Assembly: GCA_025093555.1 (NCBI GenBank)
Contig: JAIWNF010000084.1
Location: forward strand, 1 to 64,000
Length of the DNA: 64,000 nucleotides
Source: Circinella umbellata
Lineage: Eukaryota > Mucoromycota > Mucoromycetes > Mucorales > Lichtheimiaceae
Reading direction: 5' to 3'
Positions 9,000 through 20,114 of the stretch are shown in pieces; the first letter of the stretch is position 1; each line of letters begins with the position of its first letter. Under the pieces are notes generated by a model. The model did no database searches. It had not been told where the DNA came from and saw only the letters and a program-made list of their open reading frames with translations. The translations under genes were made by a program, and so were the position numbers.

Positions 9000-10596
9000 G
9001 TATATAATAGATTTTAGCTTTTTCTAAAAAGTACCTTGAGGTGCACCAGTTAACCTTAGAACATGCCATAATCGTGATAAAATGAGAGTATTCATAATCG
9101 TAGCGCGTCCTCAAAGAGATAAATGGCATTGAAGATGTATATTACATTGATGTTGAATAGATAGTAACAATTGAGACATGTATTGATTGAGCTGCTGTCT
9201 TGAAGAAAAAAGAGGGAAACCCAAATAAACAATAGGTTTGGTGTTGCGGCAATCATGACATTCAGGGAGACCTTTTTCTACCAGTTTACGATTCCAGTCA
9301 GGCTGAGGTTTCCCAGAAAAGAAAGAGAAATGGTCTTATGTGGATCTAGTTTGGCATTTGCAGCCTGTTGGTAAGTGACAAGATGGGAGACAAGTCGATC
9401 CAAATCAGAGTCATTGTTTAGAAAAATAAAAACATCATCCGCGTATCCCAATACTTTTAATGGTAGTGGTGAAGAAACATAGTGTGACGCCAAAGTTGAA
9501 GGTGCAGTAGGTATGAATCCAACAAATTGATGATCAGATAAGATGGCTTGTAATAAAGGCTCAATAGCTAAGTTAAAGAGGATCGGGGACAAAGGATCAC
9601 CTTGTCGAAGACCCCTGTGCTGAGTGATGGTATTGCTAAGATAGCCGTTGATATTAATACTAATTTTGGTATTGAAAAATAAATTAATTATGCTCTTAAT
9701 GGTAGATGCTGGAAAGCCGAACTTTGCCAAAACTCGTGATAAATGCAATGGGTGAATCTTATTATATGCCTTTTCGAAATTGAGCATTAAACCCAGTGTT
9801 TTGGAGTTTGATTGCTGTTTTGCTTATTCCATCATTGGTCGTACTAGTAGCCCATTATCTGCAATAAATCTATTTGGCAGGAAACCAGTTTGATATGGCG
9901 TAATTAAAGGTGGTACGACTTGTATTAAACGTTTGTTGAGAATTCTCATAAATATTTTTGCATCACAGTTGATAAGGCTTAATGGGCGCCAGTTTCGCAG
10001 TGAAGATAAATCCCCTTTTTTAGGAAGAAGTACTAAACAAGTTTCTTGCCATGAGGATGGATAAAGCGCGTCTTTGCAAGCTTGTGTGTTAATTGTCATA
10101 ATAATATCAGCATAAAGAGGATGTTGAAAGAAAAGGTACCAAAAGAAATATGATAGTCCATCAACCCTAGGACTACTCTGCTTAGGAGACCTTTTTGCAG
10201 CCTCTCGTAATTCGTCTATGTCAAATTCATCTGATAAAGACTCAGCAGCCGAAGAGTCGAGACAAGAGGTGGATGGTAATGTACTAATGATGCTGTCAAT
10301 TGATTCATCTATAACATTATAGGGTGTATATAAGACTGATAAAAATGCGTTGCTGCCTCCTGCATTCCTATTGGGTCAGAATGTAGCGTACCATTAGTTG
10401 GATGTTGGAGCTGTGCAATATATCGTGATGCTTGCCTTTGTTGGATCGTGCGTTTTAAATATCCTGCAGAGATTTCGCTTTTTTCACGCCATGTAGTACC
10501 AGAGCGGATGGCTAAAATATCTGTAGTTTCTTTTTGAAGTGTGGCAATTTGAGTCTCAATAGTTGGATAAATTTGAGCCCATAGAACAGCTGACTT
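9000..10596 (-). pseudogene. LINE ORF2, reverse transcriptase region (broken)
   Basis: Pieces in several frames cover the reverse transcriptase. SSWQETCLVLLPKKGD and LRNWRPLSLINCDAKIF (about 10050-9950) are the fingers region. GLRQGDPLSPILFNLAIEP (about 9620-9560) is motif B, and LGYADDVFIFL (about 9460) is the catalytic motif C. Motif A reads LNFEKAYN near 9783-9760; families of this type have LDFEKAYD, so both acidic positions are Asn and the metal-binding Asp is lost. Stops or shifts near 10595, 10310, 9820 and 9275-9000 prevent one continuous product. Confidence 0.85.
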
Positions 10597-11589
10597 TTAT
10601 TTGTGGAGAAAATTATTTCGTTTACTTTGTAAAGCTTTCAATTGTTTTTGACGCCAAGATCCACGTTCGCGGCAGTATTGTTTAATAAATTTAACCATAT
10701 GATTTTTAATAAATTCCCAGTGTTGTTGTGGTATGCAAGTTGGATCAAGGGTTGGATGTAGAGTAGTAAGCATAGTAGCGAATTTTTGACGAAAATCTTT
10801 AATAGTGACAAGGGTGGGATTAGCTCGCCAAAAACCTTTCCCATTATTGGATGAGACTAATTTAATTGTCACACAGAGCAGTGCATGATCTGTCCATTGT
10901 TTATTGAGATATTGTATTTCAGGTAAATGTATGTTGGCACGGAAGGCTGTACCTGTATAGATATAGTCCAAAACTGATAATATGGAAGACCCTCGCTGAA
11001 ATGTGGGAATATCAAGGTGTGAATTTAATTCCCACATGCAGTTGGTAAAACTATTGAAGAGAAGTGAATGCCACGCAAAAGGTGCGTTAGAAGTAAAATC
11101 GGATTTTTGTATAGCATAATTGAAATCACCCACAATGATTAAGTTGTCCCGGATAGAGGGATTATTAAGTGATAATGAAAGATCATTGAGCACTTGAGAA
11201 TAAAAGCTATAGCGTGGTGACTTTCCATTGGCTGGGGCATAAAGCACCATAATATAAAGTGGATCAAAGTAATGAGAAGTATGAGTAACTTTTGCTAAGA
11301 TGACTCGCTGATCAGCTGTGATAGACACAGCTGATAGGATGATTTCTAGTGGTATGGACACTAGTCCGCAATGTTTAGTCCAGATAGAAGATGTAGTTTG
11401 AAATTGAAAATTTAAAGACGATTGAATTTGTTCAGTATGTGCGTGGCTTTCTTGAATAGCAATTAAATGAGGTTTTTGTTGTTTTAAATGTTTAATAAAG
11501 TTTGACTCTGCAGTTGACTTATTAGTTGTTTTGATAAGACCATTGCAGTTCAATGATAGGAATTTTAAATTGAAACTTCTATTCATCAT
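10597..11589 (-). pseudogene. LINE ORF2, APE-like endonuclease domain
   Basis: 330 codons with the endonuclease/exonuclease/phosphatase fold signatures in order: LSLNCNGL, IAIQESHAH, LYAPANGKS, IIVGDFNYA, LDYIYTG and WTDHALL. These residues nick target DNA to start target-primed reverse transcription in this LINE class. The stretch is open from its ATG, and the first in-frame stop at 10597 separates it from the reverse transcriptase. The 14-bp target-site duplication around the element fits endonuclease-driven integration. Confidence 0.88.
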
Positions 11590-11717
11590 TATTGTGACTC
11601 GGCGGTAGTGGTGGTGCCTGATTGGCCAAGACTAATGGTACTATGATTTAAAGCTTTGATACCTTTTATAGTAGGTCAAATAATTCATCCTCTAGATGAG
11701 AGATGATGATTTTGTTT

Positions 11718-13344
11718 TCAGAAAGCATATAGATGTTGTCCAGCCACAGTGTCTGATTGTGTTAAGGTATTAATTTTCTTTATAAGTTGACGACGAGCTG
11801 TGATACTAAGGTTATCTAATTTTTTGCGTGTCGAGTTTTTCAGAGATAATGAGGATATGTAATTCATATCTTCATAGGAAACCTCAAGAGTTGATACTGT
11901 GTCTGTGTTGACACTATCTGGTTGTGTGAATATCTCAGCCACTGTATGTTCCTCAATTAGGGCTTCAAGAGATTCCATTATCAAGTCACCTTTAGTATCA
12001 ATAGTTGAAGATTTCCCCTGTTTGTCACTGTCTTTATTTGGACTATTCAATATAGTGTTGTTGTCATGACTATTAGTGTTGATGTTATCTGGTCCTTTTG
12101 TTTTCATTAGAGTATCAAAAACAATTATATTATGCTCTTGACCATCCTTTATATCATCCTGATGATCGTCCTTTGTATCAGTCTTATGATCGTCCTTTTT
12201 TCCTTTCTTATGATCGTTCTTTTCTTCTTCTTGATTATTATCATCTTTTTGTGCGTCAGCGTTTTTCTTTTTTTCATCGTCTATGATGGTGTTGATGGCA
12301 TTGTCAGTACTGTTGTCGGTGCTGTTGTCCTTAGTGCTGCTTCCTCTGTTTTCAGTAATGATGCTCTTGGTTGAAGAGTCGATCTCCTTCCCAGATTTAC
12401 CTCTTTTACCTTTGGTAGAGCTTTTAGAAAAACGTTGAGAGCTACTACCCAGTGTTTTATGCTTTTTGCTATTACTATATAGGCATTCACGAGAAATATG
12501 GCCAATTTCATGACAGCTCCAACATTCTTTTTGAGTGCCATTCAATTTTGGGCAATCCCGTCGGTGACGACCTTGGTTATGATACCAAGTGCAATGAAGT
12601 GGCATATCTGCCCAGGTGCCATAAAAGGCATGTTCGTATTCGCCAGCCTAATCAATTATGTGTTTAAGTTCTTAATAAGGATGTTCTCCTACAACTAGTT
12701 GACAATCCAAGATAGCATAGCCAGAGTCCATAAAGAAATTAGTAGTAGGTTCATGAAAAGATCCAATATATAAAATTCTACCATATGGTTGAAGGCTTTC
12801 TTGTAGAGTTTCAAAAGTTCAGCTTCGCGCACCAGCAGCAATCGAGTAAGACGAAGTTTACGAACGATCCCCTTATTAGGCATGGCGCGAGCTCCAAGTA
12901 TCTGAGTTTTATTTTTTAAAATTCAAGTCCGACCGTGAGTGCTCACTGCAAAACACTGTCATTATCGAAAGTGAATTCTAAAAGTACATGATGCTTGCCT
13001 TCACAATGCGGAATGACTCCCATCGATTCAGGAAATTGTTGCTTGGCCATCTGAATGACGGTCAGTTCGTTTTCAGAGCGGGTGCTAATATCAATAAAAA
13101 CACTTTGGTAGGGACTATTGCCTACACGCCATACATGCGAATGAATAAAAGTCCACTCATTGGTTGGCTTTGGTGTGGTGATGCTGGTGTGTGTTTCCTT
13201 GTTAGTATTGTGCATCAAAAATACACGTTTATTCTGGAGAATTTGAGACCAAGTCATTTGTGGGTCTAATAACCTAGGAGCATGTTTGGAGTCATTTAAG
13301 GTACTTCCTTCAGGTGGTTTCGTGTTTTGTTGCGGAGAAGCCAT
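11718..13344 (-). pseudogene. LINE ORF1 (RNA-binding protein with zinc knuckles), broken
   Basis: Starts at MASPQQNTKPP (13344) one base inside the element. The first 133 codons are open to 12943. The middle part is spread over frames, with ILYIGSFHEPTTNFFMDSGY near 12780-12720. The C-terminal 295 codons (12605-11718) begin MPLHCTWYHNQGRHRRDC, then CWSCHEIGHISREC, a regular CCHC knuckle. A basic stretch and a long Asp/Lys/Asn-rich tail follow. The first knuckle has Tyr in place of its second Cys. ORF1 proteins of this LINE class coat the element RNA. Several frameshifts between 12943 and 12605 show the copy is inactive. Confidence 0.82.
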
Positions 13345-13345
13345 G

Positions 13346-13359
13346 ACCAGAAAAGAACT
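13346..13359. repeat. LINE target-site duplication, copy at the LINE 5' end
   Basis: ACCAGAAAAGAACT, exact match to 7440-7453. The next base outside each copy differs (A here, T there), so the repeat is 14 bp. Confidence 0.9.
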
Positions 13360-13392
13360 ACTATATTCATGAATAGAACAAACAAGACATAC

Positions 13393-15240
13393 CAATTACA
13401 TCTGCTTGGCTTCCAGCATCAACCAAAGCATTATCATTATTTATGGTTGTTTGTTGAATGTCAACAGCTTTGTAAGTACGAAGATCTTTCAAATTGACAA
13501 CGGCATTAAAAGGTGTATCGCCAAATTTTTTTATGCAGTTTTAAATATGCAGCTGGTTTTGATATTTTTCTATGGTGATAATAACGCGTCCCTTTCCTAC
13601 TTTAATAGTGTCGAACGTCGCTAATTGCAATGCCACCTCTCCATAAGCTACAGCTTCATAGAGGTTGTTTGGGTGCAAGGAAACATGAATACCTGACAAA
13701 AATTTGATTAATATATAGCTATTACCCATTGTTATTTTATAATATTGATAGAGCTCAATATATACATACCTTTAACTGGCTTAAGGACTAGCTTTCCGAT
13801 AGGAAAGTATTGAGTAAGGGCGGTGTTGGAAATCTCTAGCCCTCCCATGCATCACGAGCAGCATATAGTATCTGATTCTCTGATAGATGATTCGAATCCC
13901 AATTGCTTATGCGAATGTCTTCATCTTTTGGTAGTGATTTATATAACAGTTTTTTACAGATGGCCTCAAGCCCTATCCTGGCATCACCGATTGCATCTCT
14001 CTCCTTACAAAAGCTTGCAAGTTCTAACATTCCTTGGCAACGTATACCAGGAAAATCTCTCTCGATTTTCTTGCAATCACCATTTACAGCCTGGCCAGCT
14101 TTTTTAATCTCCATATCTTCAAGGAAGCCTACAAGCGCACTTGGTAATTCGGATAATGAGCTAACTTGTAAGAACCATATGTTCTTGGAGCAAGCAACTT
14201 GAATTAAAGCAAGTTTTCCTTGCTCGCCAGATCGTTTGTCACACGGCCACTCACAATCGAAACCCACGACAAAAGCTTATAAGATGTTGGTCAGTAAGAT
14301 AATAAATCTAATTATAACTATATATCAGAATATCATAATAGATAAATATACACACGCTTATTTCTGAGCAACATTTCAAATACTCGCTGAATATCGTTAT
14401 AAGTTGATAATAAACTGGTGGTGACATTTTCAGGAATAAAAAGGATAGTATATTCACAGTTATTATTAATAATGTTAGCAGGAGCCAGTGGGGCAACATC
14501 TCGACTCAGAGAAGGAAAAATACTTGTAAGGAAACCCTGATCGTTAATAACATCATCAGTGAAAAAGATTTCAGGATAATCATGTCCATACATAGTGTAT
14601 GCTTCACGCATTTTTTCAAATGAGAATTGCAAATGATTTAACGACTTTGTTGGGACGAGAAGTTGCGTTCTAATTTCCTCAAATTCATTACAAACTGTGT
14701 AGACGGCAAGGAGGGTAGGTGATCCGCAGTTGTTAATGATCCAGATTGATTTTCGCTGGTATCATCACTAATATCTTCCTCATCCTCATTCAAATTGGCC
14801 TCATCATCGGAGTGATCGTCGTCAGCCTCCTCCTCGTCGTCTGTTACCCATTCTTCTTCATCAATACTACCCTCTACTATTCTTGACTCAGGTGGAGCAA
14901 GTGAAATATCTTCTTCTAGAATCTCAGAGGTATCAACGAGAGCTACGAGATCACCAAGAGATGCATCATCGCGGCTAGAATCTGTTTCATGATTAAATTT
15001 CACATTTGCTTATTAGAATCAGCATGTTGAAATTGTATGTCAAAATGAATTTGTACCTAGTGCTGGAGCTGACGTAGGGATGTCACTTGCTAAGACATTA
15101 GAGTTACTTGTAAATGAACGTTCCTCTCTACTCTTTGAGATTTAATTTACGAGAAGTCTTCCTTGATTAACAAGTTTTTTCGGTTTTGGCCCAGGTTTTT
15201 TAGTTCCAGGACGACTTTTTGAACCTTTTGTACGTGCCAT
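13393..15240 (-). pseudogene. 5' part of host gene: DEDDy 3'-5' exonuclease domain protein, decayed
   Basis: Minus strand from ATG 15240. A Lys/Pro-rich start (MARTKGSKSRPGTKKPGPKP) is followed by an in-frame TAA, an intron (about 15060-14991), then an acidic exon. A shift near 14640 leads to LQFSFEKMREAYTMYGHDYPEIF. An intron at about 14343-14279 precedes the exonuclease domain: GFDCEW (Asp, Glu), GQAVNGDCKKI (Asp) and YAARDAWEG (Tyr, Asp) form the DEDDy set of WRN/RNase D-type enzymes, all present. A lost base after WEG, and two more indels in A runs near 13550 and 13520, break the rest (FDTIKVGKGRVIITIE, KFGDTPF). The exon ends at 13393 with donor GTATGT; its partner acceptor is at 7364, across the LINE. 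Catalytic residues survive but no intact product is possible. Confidence 0.75.
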
Positions 15241-15474
15241 GCTTGAAGTAGTATAAAACATAAGTAATGAAATACGAAACTCAAAAACTAAGCATTATGC
15301 AGTAACAGTAACAAAAAAAAAATTAAATTCAAAAAAAACGACCAGCAAAGAAACTTCATTATCCAATCAGAATGGATTTTAACTATCCTCTAATTTGTTT
15401 TTTATTGGCTGGAGGCAGCCCAAGACACATTATCCCCGCCAAAATGATTGTGGTGAGAGGAGTGGGGGGGAATA

Positions 15475-16071
15475 CTATTTTTTAACCTTTTTAACCTTTT
15501 TAACCTTTTTAGACTTTTTTAATGGTTCAGATACTTGTTCTTTTTCTTGTACTTTAGTATCCTTTTCAGCTTGTTGACGTTCCCATTTCTTACGTTTAGC
15601 TGCTTTACGTTTTTCCTTTAATTTTTGTTTAGCTTTCTCTTGTCGTGCCTTTTTCTTTTCATCTTTTTTTGATAATTCTTCTTTTAATTTGTTATCTTTT
15701 TCTTTTTCATCTTCATTTTCACTTTCTTTTTCACTGTTATCACTTTGTTCTTCTTCTTCTTCTTCTTCTTCTTGACCTTCAGTTACTCCTTGACGTTTAA
15801 CAAACCTTAATCGTCGTTTATGTTCCTATAATTCATTATTATTACTATCACTATCATACTCAATACTATACATCCCCTCCTCCATTTAATTATCTTGTTA
15901 AAACTAACCTTGCTCTTTAAATGAACTTCAACTTGTTCAACAGTTTTCAAAACTTTTTCAGGACAAATATCACATGAATATACCAATGGTCCTCCTTCTT
16001 CATCCTCCTCCTCTTCTTCTCCTTCTACTCCTTCCATCAATTCTTCTTCATCGTCCTCTTCTTCATCCTCT

Positions 16072-16106
<35 letters not shown>

Positions 16107-16361
16107 TTCTTCTTCTAAATCACTGTCTTGTTCATTAGAATCACTTTGATCTTCATCGTCTTGATCTTCATCACTATCATCGTCTTCTTCTTCAATGTTG
16201 CCTGACGATGCTGTCAACATTCGACTATATCTTGTTTTAGCACGTTTCGATTTATTATATGATTGAACTAAATCACCAATAGAAGCATCGCTGTCACTAT
16301 CGTCTACATCGGAATGTACTGTCACGATTTTTTCTTTTGGTGTCCTTGATCGTTTACCCAT
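15475..16361 (-). CDS. Acidic C2H2 zinc-finger protein with basic C-terminus, probably nucleolar
   Basis: Two exons, 16361-15909 and 15825-15475, join in phase to 295 codons counting the stop in the full span as spliced (453 + 351 nt, 267 aa). The N-terminus is basic (MGKRSRTPKEK). The middle is extremely acidic, with a Glu run of about 16. A single finger follows: CDICPEKVLKTVEQVEVHLKSKE, then HKRR, a Cys2His2 of the U1/Jaz-like type that often binds RNA. The exon junction falls inside the finger just before EHKRR. The C-terminus is Lys-rich and ends with three KKV repeats, encoded by a visible 10-12 bp direct repeat at 15480-15520. It is divergent from the WD40 gene, with 196 bp between starts. 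I do not recognise a named orthologue. Confidence 0.85.
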
Positions 16362-16557
16362 TGTTGTTTTATGCGTAATATATATAAAAAAAAAGAGGAA
16401 AAAATTTTGTTTGGTTCACCAAATAACCCGACAATAAAATGGATCGGAATTTTCAGTCCGAAATTTCATTTTTTATGCGTTAAAGGAATTTTGACATTTT
16501 TTTTTGTGGTTTCACTCTTTTTTTTCCTTCTCTTTTCTTTTTTATATATTAAAATCC

Positions 16558-19500
16558 ATGGTTCGAATTAATTTTGCTGATTTAGATAAAAGAATTCATT
16601 TATCACAAACAGGTAGACGTATGCCCTATCTTTGTTCTGTAAATGAAGCACTGGGTTGGAGAATTCTATCAGAAGGCATTACAAAGTAATTATATTTATT
16701 TATTTTTTGCATAAAAGAAATGAAAAAAGTGTAACTCATATTTTTTTTAAAGAACTGCAAAAACTCTACGAACCAATTGTTTTGATCTTTATAATGAAGA
16801 TAAACATTTAACATCTTTAGCTCAATCAGATAAAGTAGGTTTTTATTATCATTATCTTAATTATTATGTGGTATAAAATGATTAATAATGAATTCAATTA
16901 TTATTTATAAAGAATAAGGGTATTATTGTAATGGGTTCAGCATATCGACAATCAGACGGATATTATAATTTATATTTTATTAAAGATTTAATGGCCCCTA
17001 ATAATATTATTATCGATGGTCCACGATTTGAGGTAAAAGATTCATTTTTAATTACATACGTATCAATATTTATATATTATTATTATTATTACTAACAATA
17101 AAAGTATAAAATAAATAAAGCTGGTTCATACTGAAAAATTAGATATACCCATTTATTCACTTGATTGGTCCGGAACACATCTTCTGGTAGGATCTAAACA
17201 AGGCATTACACGTCTTTATACCGTTCGTGGAAAATTTAATGAATTATATCAAGATCAAGTGGAAAATGAATATAAAGTTACCCAAGCTGCAGAATATGCT
17301 ATCCCAGTAGGTACAAAAACTTAAACTTTTTTTGTTTTAAAACCGAAACAGAAAAAAAGACATTTAATATAAACTGTTCATAATAGATATCGTCTGTATA
17401 TGATGCTCCACTCCTTCCTGATAAATATCCAATGAATAGTATAATTAAATCAGTTGATTTTAATTCAAGTTATTCAGATGATCGTGTTTATAAATTATGG
17501 GAACCTTCAATTGATAACATTGAAAATGATGAACAAGAACAAAAAGAAAATATACATATTACCACTAATTTTCTAACTACTTTTATGAATCAATTAAATA
17601 TATGGGATGCATTAGAGGAAGGAAATCCCAAGGTATCATTCAATGTAAGTGTATTATAATTATCATCAATATTAAACCATGTTATTAATAACATATATAT
17701 ATATATATAGCTTGGCACAAATTTAATTAATTGTGGTAATTGGTCTCCTCATGCCCCTCATACACTAATTGCAACAGGTGGATGTGATAAAACTTTAAGA
17801 GTAATTGACGTGCGTACAAAAGAGGGTGTTGTTTGGCAAGCAGAAGAAGCACATAATCGACCTATTCGTGATGCAAAATTTAATACATTTATTCCTTATT
17901 GGCTCGCTTCTTCTGGTGAAGATGCTATTGTAAACATTTATGATATTCGAGCTTCATATCATGCACCTGTTGCTAGAATTGCTGGACATGATGGTATTGT
18001 TGAATCAGTACGTAAAAAAAATTGACCATTTAAAAATATCTAATATAGGATTTCTTTAATGACATTTCTATATCATTTTTGATATATAGATTACATGGTC
18101 CAATATGCGATGTGAAATTCTATCAACCGCTTCATCCGATGGAACTATGCGTTTGTGGATATTTAAGGCCGATGCAATACCTATATTTGATTCACTTTAT
18201 CATACAGCAAAATGGTCGAAACGTGATACCCCTGTATCATCATTGCGTCCACAATCCAAAGCATTATGGCATAGTTGGCAACAAAGTACAATCGAAGAAC
18301 CATGGAGTAAAGCTGATCAACATATTTATTATAGTGATAATGATGATCCATGGGGCCATAGTGAAGATTATGGGGCAGAAACAATGCTTTTAACGGGAGC
18401 ATTAGGTATTGGCGAATGGGGTCGATCTGATAAAGGACCTGTTTATATTGGAGAAGATGTTGAGAAAAGTAAAGGTTGTGTAGTTAAAGGTAATTACAAA
18501 ATAAAAAAAATAAAAAAAAAACTAGCTTTTATATATCTTTGTATTTATGAATAAAAAATTAAGCTAATATCATCCATATTATTAACAATATATAGTATCT
18601 ACATCAAAATCAATCGCTGGAGAATATTATAGTATAACGGATCGTGGTCAACTAATCTCACAAACCGTACGTCTTGAAAATAAACAAGATGCATTCGTTT
18701 TTCCCTTTCGGTAAATGCTTTTTTTTTTGACGAATCTTATTAAGACTGTGTGTTTAACCCCATTATTCATTATAATATTATTTCAATGATAAAATATTTA
18801 TAGATTTAAAAAAGAAAATGATCCATTAGCTAATCAGATTGAGTGTGATATTTTTACTCGACACATTGATCGTGCTAAGGAGAATATTGAAAAACTTCGA
18901 CATGTGAATTGTGATATTGAAAGGTATCGTATCATAATATATTTTGAAAAACATAAAGATACATAAAAGAAAAAGAAGATTTTATACATATTATTGTCTT
19001 TTATTATATTGTGGTTAATAGTGTACGAGATGAACAAGTTGCCTATTTTGAGGATTGTATGCGTGTTCTACCCCCAATTATGCCAGATCAATGGGGAATC
19101 GATACAATTCCAGATAAAATGGATCGTCGTATATCACGTAGATTATGGAATCAAGATGATCTTTGGGAAGTCGGTATATCTACGTTCCGGAAAGATTTGG
19201 ATTATTGGGGTGCTTGTCGACTTCCACCTGGTTATGCAACACGAAATGATTTTGATCTAAATATTAAAGAACGTACATTGGCACCATCTACACCTACAAT
19301 TAAAAAAAGTTCAGAAGACAGTGGCATATCATCTACTCCTATTGAAGATAAACAACAACAAAGACCACCCATTGAAGAAATGAGCTCAAACTCACATGAG
19401 TCATTGACAAAGGAAAACACTGACAGATTATTAAAAACACCCTCTGATACCTCAATTACATCATCAACATCATCAAGGACTTCTCATAACTATAGTATTA

Positions 19501-20114
19501 ACAGTGCTAGTAATACTAATAGACAACGAGGTGATAATGAAATACAAAAACCACAACCTAAAAATCCTTTTTATTCAGTAAATGCTGACGAAGGAGATCC
19601 AAATATTTCATCACCAACCATGGTGTTTGATATGCCTGAGAAACAAGCACAAAAATTACAACAATCATCTTCATCCAATCTTCGTTCACGATCTGGTACA
19701 CTACGTAAAAATTTCAATACTAGTTTTCTTAATCGGACCAGTAGTAGAGGAAGTTCGTTTGTGAGTAAGATCAGTAATAACAATAATCCATTCCTGCAAC
19801 AACAACAACAAGAAGAAGAACCTAGTCAGCAATCTCATCAAGAAGAAAAACAACAACAGCAGCAGCAGCAGCAGCAATTAGAAACAGGAAAAGCAGTAGA
19901 ACAGCAACAACAGCAACATCGATTTGGTAAATCTACTCAATCATTGAAACGAATGTTTTCAAGAAAAGCGAAACAGCAGCAAGGACCACCACCCACTGAA
20001 CCATATAAGAGAATGACTGAACAAGAAGAAAACAGTGCTGTAAATGAAATGCCTGAACCATCAGCCAGACAAAAACGTACAATAAGAAGAAATGCTGTTT
20101 TTGGAGCTTCTTAA
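16558..20114 (+). CDS. WD40-repeat protein with long Gln-rich C-terminal tail
   Basis: Ten exons: 16558-16685, 16753-16834, 16913-17032, 17121-17306, 17387-17644, 17711-18007, 18090-18489, 18596-18710, 18804-18923 and 19022-20114. All phases agree, giving 932 aa. The beta-propeller part includes LDWSGTHLLVGSKQGITRLY, NWSPHAPHTLIATGGCDKTL, FIPYWLASSGEDAIVNIYD and STASSDGTMRLW, regular WD units with Asp/Trp ends. A helical, charged region (IERHIDRAKENIEKLRHV-like) and the MPDQWGIDTIPDKMD block follow. The last ~330 residues are Ser/Thr-rich with polyGln and a basic end. Such propellers are scaffolds; the blade layout vaguely recalls EIPR1/TSSC1 but I would not name it. The start is the first ATG after a CT/T-rich leader. 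Confidence 0.85.

Larger units (their letters stand above)
7454..13345 (-). mobile_element. APE-type non-LTR retrotransposon (LINE) with zf-RVT, degenerate
   Basis: A minus-strand element of about 5.9 kb. In order it has ORF1 with zinc knuckles, an APE-like endonuclease, a reverse transcriptase with YADD, a C-terminal zf-RVT-like domain, a short 3' untranslated region and an A tail seen as T at 7453-7463. Flanking 14-bp direct repeats fix both ends. The ORF1 ATG lies one base inside the 5' end, so the leader is missing or the insertion is 5'-truncated exactly there. ORF1 and ORF2 both carry frameshifts and stops, so the copy is dead. It sits in the sense direction within an intron of the host pseudogene. 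Confidence 0.92.

Noticed and set aside
12098..12541. Hydrophobic plus-strand frames over LINE ORF1
   Set aside because: They are complements of the Asp/Lys/Asn-rich ORF1 tail; no membrane protein is likely.
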